Position numbers and translations under genes: made by a program. From JAJNPS01 sp031378845 (GTDB lineage: Bacteria > Pseudomonadota > Alphaproteobacteria > Rhodobacterales > Rhodobacteraceae), in the NCBI GenBank assembly GCA_031378845.1, contig JANNES010000015.1, forward strand, positions 310,001-374,000: a DNA stretch of 64,000 nucleotides, in the 5' to 3' direction. Below are positions 35,461 to 45,300 of this stretch, one piece after another. How positions within the stretch are numbered: position 1 is the first letter of the stretch; every line of letters begins with the position of its first letter. The notes beneath the pieces were generated by a model. That model was not told the origin of the DNA and did no database searches. It was given only the letters and a program-made list of their open reading frames with translations.

Positions 35461-36345
35461 ATGCACATCTACCTGCATTCACCCCTGAGGGAGAATGCCG
35501 CAGCGGGCCGGATCAACATCTTTAACCGGCTTCAGACTGCTTTGCCCGACTGGCGGCTGGTCTTTTTGCCTGACACCGAGGCCGAGCTTTGGCGCGCCGC
35601 GTCGCGCGATCACAACCTTTTCCACATGCGCGAGCCGGCTGGCGCAAACATGCTGTGCCTGCGCCGGGCCTATTTCTATCCGTTCTGGCGGATCGAGGCG
35701 ACCAACGAGCGCTGGAACTTTGATGTGGCAAAGACAGCGTTCGATCCCGCCGGCGTCCCTGAGGCCGACGCCTCTGACTTTCAGGCCCGCTGGCAGCCGC
35801 TGGTGTTTCGCGAAGGCCCGACGACATACGAAGGTTTCGTCTTCATGCCGCTGCAAGGGCGCATCCGCGCGCACAGGTCATTTCAAAGCATGAGCCCGTT
35901 GGCGATGATCGAAGCTACTCTGGAGCACGACACCGTGCGTCCGATCCTTGCGACCCTGCACCCAAAGGAGATCTACACCGACGAAGATGTGGCAGCGCTG
36001 GAATCCCTCGCGGCACGCTTTCCGAGGTTTCAACTTTCCGATTCTGCCGCCAAGGACCTCGTCTCGGCCTGCGACTACATCGTGACCCAGAACTCGTCGA
36101 TTGCGCTGACGGGCTACTTTGCGGCCAAGGTGGCGGTGCTTTTTGCTGGCATCGACTTTCACCACATCGCAGGATCCGTCCCGCGTGATGGGATAGCGGC
36201 GGCTTTTGGCGTGATGCAGCGCCCACCCCCCGACTTTGCCGTCTATCTTTGGTGGTTCTACAAGCAGCACGCCATCAACGGCGGCGCGCCCGAGGCCGAG
36301 GATCAGATCCGTGCGCGGCTGGCCCGCCATGGTTGGCTGCCATGA
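35461..36345 (+). CDS. Protein resembling capsule (KpsC/KpsS-type) transferases
   Basis: 294 aa, no signal peptide. The C-terminal part has CDYIVTQNSSIALTGYFAAKVAVLF, close in pattern to the segment of KpsC/KpsS Kdo transferases (QNSSxGFEALLxGKPV), followed by a His-containing DFHHIAG. A Rossmann-like nucleotide-sugar binding fold is probable, so a glycosyltransferase role in surface polysaccharide is likely, but the acceptor and donor are unknown. It is divergent from hslV and convergent with trxA. Confidence 0.7.
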   Translation: MHIYLHSPLRENAAAGRINIFNRLQTALPDWRLVFLPDTEAELWRAASRDHNLFHMREPAGANMLCLRRAYFYPFWRIEATNERWNFDVAKTAFDPAGVPEADASDFQARWQPLVFREGPTTYEGFVFMPLQGRIRAHRSFQSMSPLAMIEATLEHDTVRPILATLHPKEIYTDEDVAALESLAARFPRFQLSDSAAKDLVSACDYIVTQNSSIALTGYFAAKVAVLFAGIDFHHIAGSVPRDGIAAAFGVMQRPPPDFAVYLWWFYKQHAINGGAPEAEDQIRARLARHGWLP

Positions 36346-36370
36346 CAAAGGGCGGCCCCATGGACCGCCC
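36346..36370 (-). terminator. Likely terminator of trxA
   Basis: Minus-strand hairpin GGGCGG-(9 nt)-CCGCCC (36350-36370) followed by TTTG, 20 nt past the trxA stop. The tail is short, so efficiency is uncertain; it also lies just after the stop of the converging plus-strand gene. Confidence 0.5.
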
Positions 36371-36393
36371 TTGGGCAACACCGTACCGTCAGG

Positions 36394-36720
36394 TCAGATT
36401 GCCGACTTGATCCAGGTCTCGAGCGCGGCTTTGGGTGCCGCGCCGACCTTGTTCGAGATGACCTGACCGTTCTTGAACATGAACAGCGCCGGAATTCCGC
36501 GCACACCCAGAACGGCGGGGCTGTCGGGGTTTTCGTCGACGTTGACCTTTACGATCTTGATCTTGCCGGCATACTGGACGGCCAATTCTTCCAGGGCAGG
36601 GCCAATCTGGCGGCAGGGGCCACACCATTCAGCCCAGAAATCGACGACGACCGGCACGTCGGACTGGCGCACCTCGGCATCAAAGGTGGCATCGGTGACG
36701 GCGACAGTGGCAGCGCCCAT
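36394..36720 (-). CDS. trxA: Thioredoxin
   Basis: 108-aa classical thioredoxin: active site WAEWCGPCRQ (Cys33, Cys36), cis-Pro in GIPALFMFKNG, and the usual ending helix. Reduces disulfides of cytoplasmic proteins using thioredoxin reductase. Start 36720 has AGGAGA seven bases upstream. It lies 61 nt after addA and ends the long divL-to-trxA string. Confidence 0.96.
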   Translation of the reverse strand: MGAATVAVTDATFDAEVRQSDVPVVVDFWAEWCGPCRQIGPALEELAVQYAGKIKIVKVNVDENPDSPAVLGVRGIPALFMFKNGQVISNKVGAAPKAALETWIKSAI

Positions 36721-36781
36721 GATCCTATCTCCTAAATGCATCAAAGCAGGTGACCATAGCTAGGGACGACACCCGCCAACG

Positions 36782-39700
36782 TCAAGCCTTGGTGGCTGCC
36801 GACAGGGCCGCCCTCACGATGTCGCGATCAAGGGTCATCAAGCGCCGTACGGCCGTCCACAAAACCGCGACCTCGATAACGCGGCCGGGAAAGATCTGCT
36901 CCAGCGCGTCAGCATAGGCGCCGAGTTGGCAAAGTATGCCGTCAGGGACGTTGTCGGGGCCATCGGGGACGACGCGGTTCGATTTGAAATCCACCGCCAG
37001 GATTCTTTCGGGACCTATGACCAACCGATCGACGGTCCCGAAAAGTCGCCGCCCCCCAAAGTCGGCCGTCAAGGGTGTCTCGGCCAAGCTTTCGGGCCCG
37101 AAAAGATGTGCGAGGGTCGCATCCGCAAGAATATTCATTGCCTCTGGCAACGTGGCACTGCGCAACGCGTTGTCAGGCACAAGAGCCTCTGCAAGCGCCA
37201 CACGGTCGGCAGGACTGACATTGGGCAAATGCTCCAGCAGCAGATGCAACGCCGTGCCGTGCGCTTTGGCAAGCGAAGCATCCAGCCCCGCCTCTCCGGG
37301 CAGAGCCTTGGCCCCGCCCAGGTCTGAGGGCGAAACGATTTCAGGCGGGCGGCTCAGTTCAGGCGCGGCAGTGACAGCCCAGACCGGCAAATCCGTCTCA
37401 TCCGGGGGCTCGACACGTCGATAACCCAGATCTGGTGGCCAGACGCCAAAGCTGTGACGCTGGCGACCATCCGCAATGGCCGAATTCGGGCCCAGTTCTT
37501 TCATCGCTTGCTCTACCAGATGGTACCAAGTCTGCTGCTGTGTGACCTTGCCCGCTGCTGCAACGATCAGCCAGCTTTGCGCGCGGGTGATGCCGACATA
37601 AAGCAGTCGCAGCCGCTCTTCGTCTTCTCGCGTGCTGCGTGCGCCCAGAGCGTCCTTGAGAGGCTTCGGCAAATTGCCCGCCGAAGGTCGGTCCATCACG
37701 GTGCCATCAGGCATGCGAACCACCCGATCCTGGTCCTTTCCCGCATAATCGGCTGTGTCTGGCAGAATGACGACCGGTGCCTCCAGCCCTTTCGCACCAT
37801 GGACGGTCATCACGCGAATGCGCCGTCCAGCACCATCAGATTGCCGCTTGACCTCGACCTCGTCGGTCTCCAGTGCGACCAGAAAGCTGGTCAGACTGGG
37901 CACATCGCGCCGCTCATGCGCCAACGCCTGTTGCAGCAATTCGTCGATGCCATCCTCTGCTTCCGGACCCAATCGCGCCAAGAGACGCCTTCTGCCATCG
38001 TGCCGGGTCAGGACCCGGTCAATCACCTCATAAGGGCGCAAGAAATCAGCCTGCGCCATGAGGTCGACCAACATGTCCTTCACGGCGCCAAAGCGGTCCG
38101 GCATCTCGCGCAGGGCTTTCCAGAGATACCCTTTGCGGGGCTGGGCCAGCGCATAAAGCTCTGCCTCTGTCAGTCCGCAGAGTGGTGACCTCAGCACAGT
38201 CGCCAACGACAGATCATCCTCGGGAGTTGCCAGAAACGCCAGCAAGGCCGCCAAATCCTTTACGGCGATCTCAGCCCCAAGTCGTAGCCGGTCTGCCCCG
38301 GCAATAGGCAGTTCTGCCTTTTTGCAAGCCCGGATAATTTCACTGAACAGGCTCGAACGACGCCGAACGAGGATCAAGATGTCGCCTGCATGGATCGGTC
38401 GGTCGATGCCGCCCACCCGGATCTGCGTCCCGGCGTCGAGCATTGCCCTGATCTCGGCTGCGATCTGGGTGGCAAGCGTCGCCTGTGCGCTGGTTTGTCC
38501 CAGAATATCGACGGGATCAAACGCGTTTTCGTCCTTGGGATCGGACGAGGGTGGCACGATCGGCCAAAGATCGACCCGCCCCGGCTGGTCGGGGTGAAAG
38601 GCCAGATGCTGAACTTCGCCACCAATCGCCGCGCGCAGTTCGCCTTGAAAGATCAGATCGACCAGACGCAAGATGTTGTCCGAGGATCGGAACGAATGTC
38701 GCAGCTCGCCGGGCACCAGCAATCGGCCAACGCCCAAGATCCGCGCCTGGAAATGGTCGCGCATCCGATCAAAGGCCGCAACATCAGCACCCTGAAACGA
38801 ATAGATTGACTGTTTCTTGTCGCCGACCACAAAGACCGTGCGGTCCTGCTGCGTGCGGCTTTCACCGGCAAAAAATTCGTCCGTCAGGCTCTGGATCACC
38901 TGCCATTGGTCAGGGCTGGTATCTTGCGCCTCGTCTACCAGCACATGATCAATCCCTCCATCGAGACGATAAAGAACCCAAGCCGCCAGTCCGGGTTCGG
39001 TCAAAAGGCGTCTGGCATGCTGGATCAGGTCGTCAAAGTCGAGCCAGCCGCGCGCCTCTTTGCCCGCCGCATAGTGGCCAAGGAACGCATGTGCAAAGTC
39101 ATGCAGGATTTCGGTGCTTGCCACGACGTTCAGAGCCAACCTTCGTGGCATCGCGGCCTCGACCCGGCGCATCAAATCTTCGATCTGGGGCATTCGGCCT
39201 GCGAGGATCGCACGCGCATCCTTGACTGGAAACTCGCCGATCTTTGCCGTCCCTCCGGCTGCCTTTTTGCCGTCTTTCTGGAACAGCATGCTGCGTTCCA
39301 GTGCGCGCAGGCTATTCAGGTTCGGAGATATGAAGGTCTCGGCGCGCAAGAGATCGCGTTCGCGATCACCAGCACCGAGTTGGGTAAGGGTCTCAATAAG
39401 TACCGACACCAAATCCGCCTCGCCGCCCAGAAAAACTTCGGCAAGCAGCGAAGGCTCGTCAAACCCTATGGGCAAGCCGAACAATGCCAAAAGCGCGGCC
39501 CGCGACTTGTGCGCTGAAAACCCGGCGCGTTGGGTAACAATCTGCCTGATCAGCATGCGAAAATTGCCCTCGGCCACAATTCCCGCCAACCGCCGAACAA
39601 GGTGGCGTTCCGGACCTTCGGACATTTCCTCGAGGATATCGTCCCGCAAAAGCTGCCCGGCACGATCATCCATTTCCGTGAACTGCGGCGATACGCCTGC

Positions 39701-40114
39701 CTCCAGCGGAAAGCGGCGCAGCAACATGGCGCAGAACGAATGGATGGTCTGAATGCGCAAGCCGCCCGGCGTGTCGATGGCGCATGCAAAGAGTTGCCTT
39801 GCGCGCCCAAGAACGGCGGCCTCTGCGATGGCATCTTCACCAAGTTCGGCCAAAGCAAGACGCAACGTATCGTCGGGCATCATTGCCCATTGCCCCAGCC
39901 GTTTGAAGAGCCTGTTCTGCATCTCGGTCGCGGCGGCCTTGGTGTAGGTCAGGCACAGAATGCGCTGTGGCTCGATCCCATGCAGCAACAGCCGCGCCAC
40001 ACGGTCGGTTAGAACCCGCGTTTTGCCCGATCCGGCGTTCGCCGACAGCCACGTCGATTCCCTTGGATTCGCCGCATCCACCTGACGCGTCGTGGCCTCG
40101 TCCATCACGATCAT
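36782..40114 (-). CDS. addA: Double-strand break repair helicase AddA
   Basis: 1110-aa UvrD-like helicase/nuclease subunit of AddAB, which resects double-strand breaks and loads recombinase. Walker A LSANAGSGKTRVLTDRVARLL near the N terminus, motif Ia QTIHSFCAMLLRRFP, Walker B VDEAQDTSPDQWQ, helicase motif VMTVHGAKGLEAPVV, and a C-terminal RecB-type nuclease with VDFKSNRVV. The ATG overlaps the addB stop by 4 nt; the 13-residue longer frame is rejected. Confidence 0.95.
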   Translation of the reverse strand: MIVMDEATTRQVDAANPRESTWLSANAGSGKTRVLTDRVARLLLHGIEPQRILCLTYTKAAATEMQNRLFKRLGQWAMMPDDTLRLALAELGEDAIAEAAVLGRARQLFACAIDTPGGLRIQTIHSFCAMLLRRFPLEAGVSPQFTEMDDRAGQLLRDDILEEMSEGPERHLVRRLAGIVAEGNFRMLIRQIVTQRAGFSAHKSRAALLALFGLPIGFDEPSLLAEVFLGGEADLVSVLIETLTQLGAGDRERDLLRAETFISPNLNSLRALERSMLFQKDGKKAAGGTAKIGEFPVKDARAILAGRMPQIEDLMRRVEAAMPRRLALNVVASTEILHDFAHAFLGHYAAGKEARGWLDFDDLIQHARRLLTEPGLAAWVLYRLDGGIDHVLVDEAQDTSPDQWQVIQSLTDEFFAGESRTQQDRTVFVVGDKKQSIYSFQGADVAAFDRMRDHFQARILGVGRLLVPGELRHSFRSSDNILRLVDLIFQGELRAAIGGEVQHLAFHPDQPGRVDLWPIVPPSSDPKDENAFDPVDILGQTSAQATLATQIAAEIRAMLDAGTQIRVGGIDRPIHAGDILILVRRRSSLFSEIIRACKKAELPIAGADRLRLGAEIAVKDLAALLAFLATPEDDLSLATVLRSPLCGLTEAELYALAQPRKGYLWKALREMPDRFGAVKDMLVDLMAQADFLRPYEVIDRVLTRHDGRRRLLARLGPEAEDGIDELLQQALAHERRDVPSLTSFLVALETDEVEVKRQSDGAGRRIRVMTVHGAKGLEAPVVILPDTADYAGKDQDRVVRMPDGTVMDRPSAGNLPKPLKDALGARSTREDEERLRLLYVGITRAQSWLIVAAAGKVTQQQTWYHLVEQAMKELGPNSAIADGRQRHSFGVWPPDLGYRRVEPPDETDLPVWAVTAAPELSRPPEIVSPSDLGGAKALPGEAGLDASLAKAHGTALHLLLEHLPNVSPADRVALAEALVPDNALRSATLPEAMNILADATLAHLFGPESLAETPLTADFGGRRLFGTVDRLVIGPERILAVDFKSNRVVPDGPDNVPDGILCQLGAYADALEQIFPGRVIEVAVLWTAVRRLMTLDRDIVRAALSAATKA

Positions 40115-43056
40115 CGGACATCCTCGGGCGCGGGTGCGCTGCTGATTTCCCATTCCCCAAAGCGTGACAGGGCATCATAGTCTGTCGCATCGCTGGTCTT
40201 GAACATCGCGCGCCGGGCTGTGTAGCCTTGATGGGCCCGCGCATAATTTGCAATCAGGTGGGTCAGACCAGCCCGAACTTCTTCAAGAAGTTCCGCTGTT
40301 ATGCGCGTCTCCACGCGCGGCAGACCGTCTTTCAGGCCAAGATAGACTATGTTTTCGACCTCGATCGGGCCGAACTTGGCGAAACCACCATCCGCGACCA
40401 ATACGGCCGCCAAGAGAAGTTGCTTGGCATAGGTTTTCTGTTGTTCGGCTGTGGGCGGCGCGCCGGTCTTGTAATCGATCAGCAGCGCCTTGCCCGAGGG
40501 CAAGATATCGATCCGGTCAGGTCGCCCTACCAGATGGAACATCCCGTCGTTTAGCGCCAGTTCCCCATCGGTTTCCAACGCAAGAGGGATGCCAGCATTC
40601 TGTGCCTCGAATTCCAGAAAGGCGTCGACCGCATCTTCCATCCGCGACAACCAAAGGACGCGGGCGCTGGGCCAGGCAACCTCAACCGACAAGATGTGCT
40701 CTGTCAGGGCAAGATACCGTTGGCGCGCCGAACTTCGATCTTCGTCATCAGGACGATCTCGCACAAACTGCTCCAGAATCTTGTGCAGGACCGTTCCGCG
40801 CAACCTTGGATCGGCCTCTGCCCGAAGCGGATCCAGCGGCTTCAGCCGCAGGACATGTCGCGCATAGATCTCGTAAGGGTTACGGATCAGGCGTTCGATC
40901 TGGGTCAGGGACAACCGTTTGGGCCGGTGCTCCACCGGCGGACGCGGAGACGGCCGGCCGGCCGGCGCAACCGCTTTGCCCGGTCGCTCCAGCGCGATGG
41001 CATGATCCAACCAGGACTTGCCGCGCGCGCGCATCTGGTCCAGAGCCTGTGGCCCCTGCCGATCCGGCAAACCGCCCAAAAGGTTGCAAAGACGATTGAC
41101 CCAGCGCGACGCGACCGTTTCGGCTTCGGCATCCCGACTTGACCGGGACAGCACAACCTTGGGTGCGGCGACTGCCAGTTGGAAATCATGCGCCGACAGC
41201 CCGATACGTCGTTCGGGCAATAGTAGACCCGCTTCTTGCCGCATTTTTCGGTTAAGCCATGGGTCCGGCGCGGGCAGATCAGGCCAGATACCGTCGTTCA
41301 ACCCACCCAAGATAACCAGCTCTGCCCCCAGAACACGCGCCTCGATCGTGCCAAGAATCCGAATGCCCGGATGCGGTAGAACGGGCTCGCGCACCTCTCC
41401 GGTGGAGAAATAGCTGCGGACAAGGTCAAGGTATTCCGCGACGCTCAGCGTCCCTCCGGCGTCCGCCTCAGCCGCAAGCGCGTCCATTGCAGCCCGGACC
41501 GCCTGACCTGCCGCCAGATCCCACAGCCTGCCGGTCCCGGACGGAGCCTCTCCGCGTGCCACGGCTTCGACCAAAGCGCGATGCGAGGCCACATGCGAGG
41601 CAAGTGTCGCCGTCACCGCTTGTGCCGCGCTGTCCAGAACTGCCGCGAGCGCCTGCGCCCAAGGCATCACGCTGTCGGTTTCCTTGCGCGACCGCGCCCA
41701 AGCCAGAATCCCGGCGCCGTCTGGAAACACCGGCCCGGCCCGGCGTAGCGACAATTCCAGATCGCGGGTCAGCCGCAGATGGTTGGCGCGATCCCCACCG
41801 GTAAAGCTCAGCGGGTGCTTCAACAGAGCCAAAAGCACGTCGAACATCGGCCGCTTGCCCAAGAGATTCGCAACCTGCTGCACCAGACGCCCCGGCGCCG
41901 ATAGTCCCATGGGCTCTCCGGCGCTGTCATCGGGGATGATGCCCCATCGACCCAAAGCGGCGGTCACCTGTCGCGTCAGCATCCGGTCGGGCGAGACCAA
42001 GGCCGCCGTGGTCCCATCTTCTGCAGCCGCCCGCAACACCATCGCAATCGCCAGAGCCTCGACCCGTGGTGTCGGGGCCTCAATCAGTGTGACGTCGGCC
42101 ATGGCTGCGCAAAGGTCAGGCAACTTGTTGCCCTCGACCAGCCATTGGTCAGTGACCGGCGCCGGACGCAAGGCCAGCGACACGACGCGGTTGCGCAATG
42201 ACGCTGGCGGTTCAGCAAGCGTCCAGGGCTGCACCGCGTCCGGAGATGCGCCAAGCGCATCAAAGAGCCGCCGAAACCGGTATTGCGGATGATCCTCGGA
42301 CGTCATGGCATCCGAAAGAGACAGCCAAACCGACGGTGGCAGGTCGCGGTCAAATCCGGGCAGGACAACCGCACCCTTTGGCAGCATCGCCACTCTTGCA
42401 ATCAGCAGAGCGGTCGCCCCCCGCGATCCTGTCGATCCAGCCACGATGACGGGATCCAAGGGCGGCTGCACAAGCCATTTATCTGTCAAGACCTCGACCG
42501 CACGCCTGACGCTTGCGGCAGGATCGGGTTCGGCATCGGCACCGGCACCGGCACCAAGATATCCGTTGATGATCGACAGGAACGTAAGCGCACGCGCCCA
42601 GTGTTCCGATTGGTTCGACACATCCAGCGTGGCAAGCGTCTGTGGCCCTACGCCTTCGGTCTGCATCTCAGCCAGCAGGTCTGCAAGGCTTTCGGCCAGA
42701 GCATAGGCCGCAGATCGTGGCGACAACGGGTCTTTGCCAGCCAGCAAGGGGCGAACCAGCTGCGCCAGTTCAAGCCGCCGTCGCAACGCAGAAATCGGCC
42801 GAGCCATCCCGGGAATCGGCAACCCCGCCAATGGATCGGTTACCAGACGCAAGCGCGGCAACAGGCGCGCGCCACTGGCGATGAAGGCATCGCTGACGGC
42901 GCGCCGCATCCGTTCGCTGTTCAGAAAAACGGTCACCCTGGCAATGTCTTCGGGCGAAGTCTCACGCCAGCGATCAAGGCATCCCGCGACAAACTGGCGC
43001 GGAAAATCCACGCCGGGCGGTAACGCGTAAAGCCGTGGGCCGGACCCTTCAAACAC
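40111..43056 (-). CDS. addB: Double-strand break repair protein AddB
   Basis: 981-aa partner of AddA. Alphaproteobacterial AddB type with an inactivated helicase-like core and a C-terminal nuclease containing LVGRPDRIDILPSGKALLIDYKTG, the RecB-nuclease motif. The GTG at 43056 overlaps the murU stop (GTGTTTGA) and directly precedes FEGSGPRLYALPPGVDFP, the expected N terminus; the annotated frame is open 35 codons further but would run deep into murU. Coupled to murU and addA. Confidence 0.92.
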   Translation of the reverse strand: MFEGSGPRLYALPPGVDFPRQFVAGCLDRWRETSPEDIARVTVFLNSERMRRAVSDAFIASGARLLPRLRLVTDPLAGLPIPGMARPISALRRRLELAQLVRPLLAGKDPLSPRSAAYALAESLADLLAEMQTEGVGPQTLATLDVSNQSEHWARALTFLSIINGYLGAGAGADAEPDPAASVRRAVEVLTDKWLVQPPLDPVIVAGSTGSRGATALLIARVAMLPKGAVVLPGFDRDLPPSVWLSLSDAMTSEDHPQYRFRRLFDALGASPDAVQPWTLAEPPASLRNRVVSLALRPAPVTDQWLVEGNKLPDLCAAMADVTLIEAPTPRVEALAIAMVLRAAAEDGTTAALVSPDRMLTRQVTAALGRWGIIPDDSAGEPMGLSAPGRLVQQVANLLGKRPMFDVLLALLKHPLSFTGGDRANHLRLTRDLELSLRRAGPVFPDGAGILAWARSRKETDSVMPWAQALAAVLDSAAQAVTATLASHVASHRALVEAVARGEAPSGTGRLWDLAAGQAVRAAMDALAAEADAGGTLSVAEYLDLVRSYFSTGEVREPVLPHPGIRILGTIEARVLGAELVILGGLNDGIWPDLPAPDPWLNRKMRQEAGLLLPERRIGLSAHDFQLAVAAPKVVLSRSSRDAEAETVASRWVNRLCNLLGGLPDRQGPQALDQMRARGKSWLDHAIALERPGKAVAPAGRPSPRPPVEHRPKRLSLTQIERLIRNPYEIYARHVLRLKPLDPLRAEADPRLRGTVLHKILEQFVRDRPDDEDRSSARQRYLALTEHILSVEVAWPSARVLWLSRMEDAVDAFLEFEAQNAGIPLALETDGELALNDGMFHLVGRPDRIDILPSGKALLIDYKTGAPPTAEQQKTYAKQLLLAAVLVADGGFAKFGPIEVENIVYLGLKDGLPRVETRITAELLEEVRAGLTHLIANYARAHQGYTARRAMFKTSDATDYDALSRFGEWEISSAPAPEDVR

Positions 43057-43750
43057 CCGCTGCGCCTGCCAGCAAGGCTTCGGCCTCGGCGATCCCTTCG
43101 GGTCGACCGACATCGCACCAGCCGCCTTGATGAACCAGACCAAAGGCCCGCCCCCTTGCAATCATCCGGTCCCAGACAGCGTTGAGGGAAAAGACGCGCA
43201 GCGGGATATCGCCCAAATCATCCGTCCGCAAAAGCTGGGCACTGACATAAACATGGCCCGATGCGCCATTGGCCCGTTGCAGCCGACCATCGGAGCCCAG
43301 GAGGAAATCGTCGGGGATCATGCGACGGACCTGATGGCCCGGCAAGACCAGCAAAAGACCATCCATCAGATCGTCGTCCCACGCATCCATCAAGGCCGTC
43401 AATGGGTTTGCGCCTGTCCAGATCCCGTCGGTGTTCATCACGAGGACCGGATTGGTCCCAAGCAACGGCAGCGCTTTGCGCAAGCCACCGCCAGTCTCCA
43501 GTATCTCGCCCGGCTCATCACTGATGGCGACGTCGCGCCCGTGCAGATGTGCTGCTATCTGAAAGCCGAGATAGTGGGTATTGACCACGCGTCGTGTGAC
43601 CCCGGCAGCATCGGCGATCGCGAGCGCATGGTCAATAAGCGCCCGGCCCGCAACCGGGATCAGCGGTTTTGGCCGATGCGCGGTCAGCTCCCCCATCCGA
43701 GAGCCGAAACCAGCTGCCATGAGCATCAGAGCGGGGGGTGTCGGGCGCAT
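43049..43750 (-). CDS. murU: Nucleotidyltransferase, probable MurNAc-1-phosphate uridylyltransferase
   Basis: 233-aa sugar-nucleotide transferase. N-terminal MLMAAGFGSRMGELTAHRPKPLIPVAG is the nucleotide/Mg-binding signature, and MNTDGIWTG the catalytic Asp region. With the adjacent AmgK-type kinase it would make UDP-MurNAc in peptidoglycan recycling, a pathway known from Pseudomonas; the assignment rests on the gene pair and is inference. It overlaps the kinase gene by 25 nt and the addB start by 8 nt. Confidence 0.8.
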   Translation of the reverse strand: MRPTPPALMLMAAGFGSRMGELTAHRPKPLIPVAGRALIDHALAIADAAGVTRRVVNTHYLGFQIAAHLHGRDVAISDEPGEILETGGGLRKALPLLGTNPVLVMNTDGIWTGANPLTALMDAWDDDLMDGLLLVLPGHQVRRMIPDDFLLGSDGRLQRANGASGHVYVSAQLLRTDDLGDIPLRVFSLNAVWDRMIARGRAFGLVHQGGWCDVGRPEGIAEAEALLAGAAGV

Positions 43751-44742
43751 TTTCGGGCGATGATGTCCAAGGTTTCCGCATCCGGCGCGGGCAACAAGCT
43801 GTTGCACAATTCCGTCAGCGGCGCGAGATCCAGTGCAGCAAGATTTCGCTGCATCTGGCCCCAGACGCGGGGCATAAAGTCAAGATATCCGGGTTTGCCC
43901 ACGACAAGGCAAAGACGCGTAAAGACGCCCAAAAGCCGCAGGGCACGCTGCACGCCCAGCGCCGCATAGCTGCGGGTAAATCTGGCAGGATCCGTCTCTG
44001 TTGCCGCACAAAACCGCATTATCATTGCCGTTTCGGTGGTCGGCGCAACATCTCGGCGTGCATCTTGCAACAACGACACCAGATCATATCCCGGCTGGCC
44101 CATCTGGGCTAACTGAAAGTCGAGCACGCCGACCTTTGCAAGCCCCATCCGATCCGGCAACGACATCAGGTTTTCGGCGTGATAGTCGCGCAAGATCATC
44201 ACGCGGGGGCCATCGGCATGGGCATGCATCGCGGCCGCCAACGTTTGGCGCAATGGTTCGTGAACCTGGCGGTCTCCGGTAATCGCGAAGCGATACCACT
44301 CCAATGACAGCATTGCGGCATTGGCCCATTCGATTGCCGTGAGGTCGGACAAGCCGGATGCAGGCGGGTTCGACTGCAGCCTCAGCAAGACATCGCAGGC
44401 CAGCGCGTACAAAGGTTGTTCACGTTCGGGATGGCAAACCAGAACGCGGGCAAATGTGTCGTCGCCGAAGTCCTCCAGCAACAAGAGGCCGCGCTCAAGG
44501 TCCTGAAAGAGAATCTCGGGGGCGTTCAAACCGATGCTTCGCAAATGGGTCGAGATCCGTACAAAGTCGGCAGGGTCGTCTGGCGTGCCAGACGGGCTAT
44601 CCATCAACATTGCCGTCGTGGTCGCACGAACGAGCCGTTCATAGCGGCGGGTCGACGCATCGCCGGCAAGCGCGTGGCGTGCAGCTTCACCCCAGCCAGC
44701 CTTGGCGATAAACCTTTTGATCGTGACGTCGCGCTCAGACAT
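43726..44742 (-). CDS. amgK: Aminoglycoside-phosphotransferase-fold kinase, probable AmgK
   Basis: 338-aa kinase. Phosphotransferase motif ILRDYHAENLM (catalytic Asp) and metal-binding VLDFQLAQMG (DFG-like) are clear. AmgK phosphorylates the anomeric position of MurNAc/GlcNAc for recycling; this fits the murU neighbour. The ATG overlaps the tsaE stop by 8 nt (ATGTCTGA). A 17-residue upstream extension is rejected for lack of a site. Confidence 0.8.
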   Translation of the reverse strand: MSERDVTIKRFIAKAGWGEAARHALAGDASTRRYERLVRATTTAMLMDSPSGTPDDPADFVRISTHLRSIGLNAPEILFQDLERGLLLLEDFGDDTFARVLVCHPEREQPLYALACDVLLRLQSNPPASGLSDLTAIEWANAAMLSLEWYRFAITGDRQVHEPLRQTLAAAMHAHADGPRVMILRDYHAENLMSLPDRMGLAKVGVLDFQLAQMGQPGYDLVSLLQDARRDVAPTTETAMIMRFCAATETDPARFTRSYAALGVQRALRLLGVFTRLCLVVGKPGYLDFMPRVWGQMQRNLAALDLAPLTELCNSLLPAPDAETLDIIARKCARHPPL

Positions 44743-45229
44743 CGCGCGCACCCCATTCTTTGCGCAGGGCCGCCTCCAGCTTAGGCCGCGCACCCGGCTC
44801 TATGCGGGCCACGCGCGCATCGCCTTGAGCCGCAAGACCAATGCAGATCGCGCCCATGGGCCGCGCCCATCCGAGCCGTTCTGGCCATTCGACGACGACG
44901 ATCGCTTCTTCGAAGGCGGCATCAAGCCCGAGCTCGATCACCTCGTCCGGATGGTTGATGCGGTAAAGATCCGCATGCCAGATCGCGACATCGATGGCGT
45001 CATAGGTCTGGACAAGGGTAAATGTCGGAGACGGGACCTCGGCGAGTGGCTGTCGCAACCGGCGACGGATCATCGCGCGCGCCAAATGGGTCTTTCCGGC
45101 ACCGATCGGCCCAGACAACAAGACCGCATCCCTTGCGCCAAGATGACCGCCCAGCCACGCCCCGAACGCGGCAGTTGCACCCTCGGTTTCTAGTTCGACA
45201 AGTAAAGCGGGGGGCAACGTGGCGGACAT
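44735..45229 (-). CDS. tsaE: tRNA threonylcarbamoyladenosine biosynthesis protein TsaE
   Basis: 164-aa P-loop ATPase. Walker A GPIGAGKTHLAR, then VPSPTFTLVQTYD, and the Trp-containing end VVVEWPERLGW, all typical of TsaE (YjeE). It energises the TsaB-TsaD complex that makes t6A37 in ANN-decoding tRNAs; tsaD is also in this window (56.3-57.4 kb). Overlaps the amgK start by 8 nt. Confidence 0.94.
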   Translation of the reverse strand: MSATLPPALLVELETEGATAAFGAWLGGHLGARDAVLLSGPIGAGKTHLARAMIRRRLRQPLAEVPSPTFTLVQTYDAIDVAIWHADLYRINHPDEVIELGLDAAFEEAIVVVEWPERLGWARPMGAICIGLAAQGDARVARIEPGARPKLEAALRKEWGARDV

Positions 45230-45300
45230 GGACTGACTTTAGCCAGACCTCGCCGCGCTGCAAGCAAGTTTGCGGCGGCCATCCGATAGCCCGGCGAAGG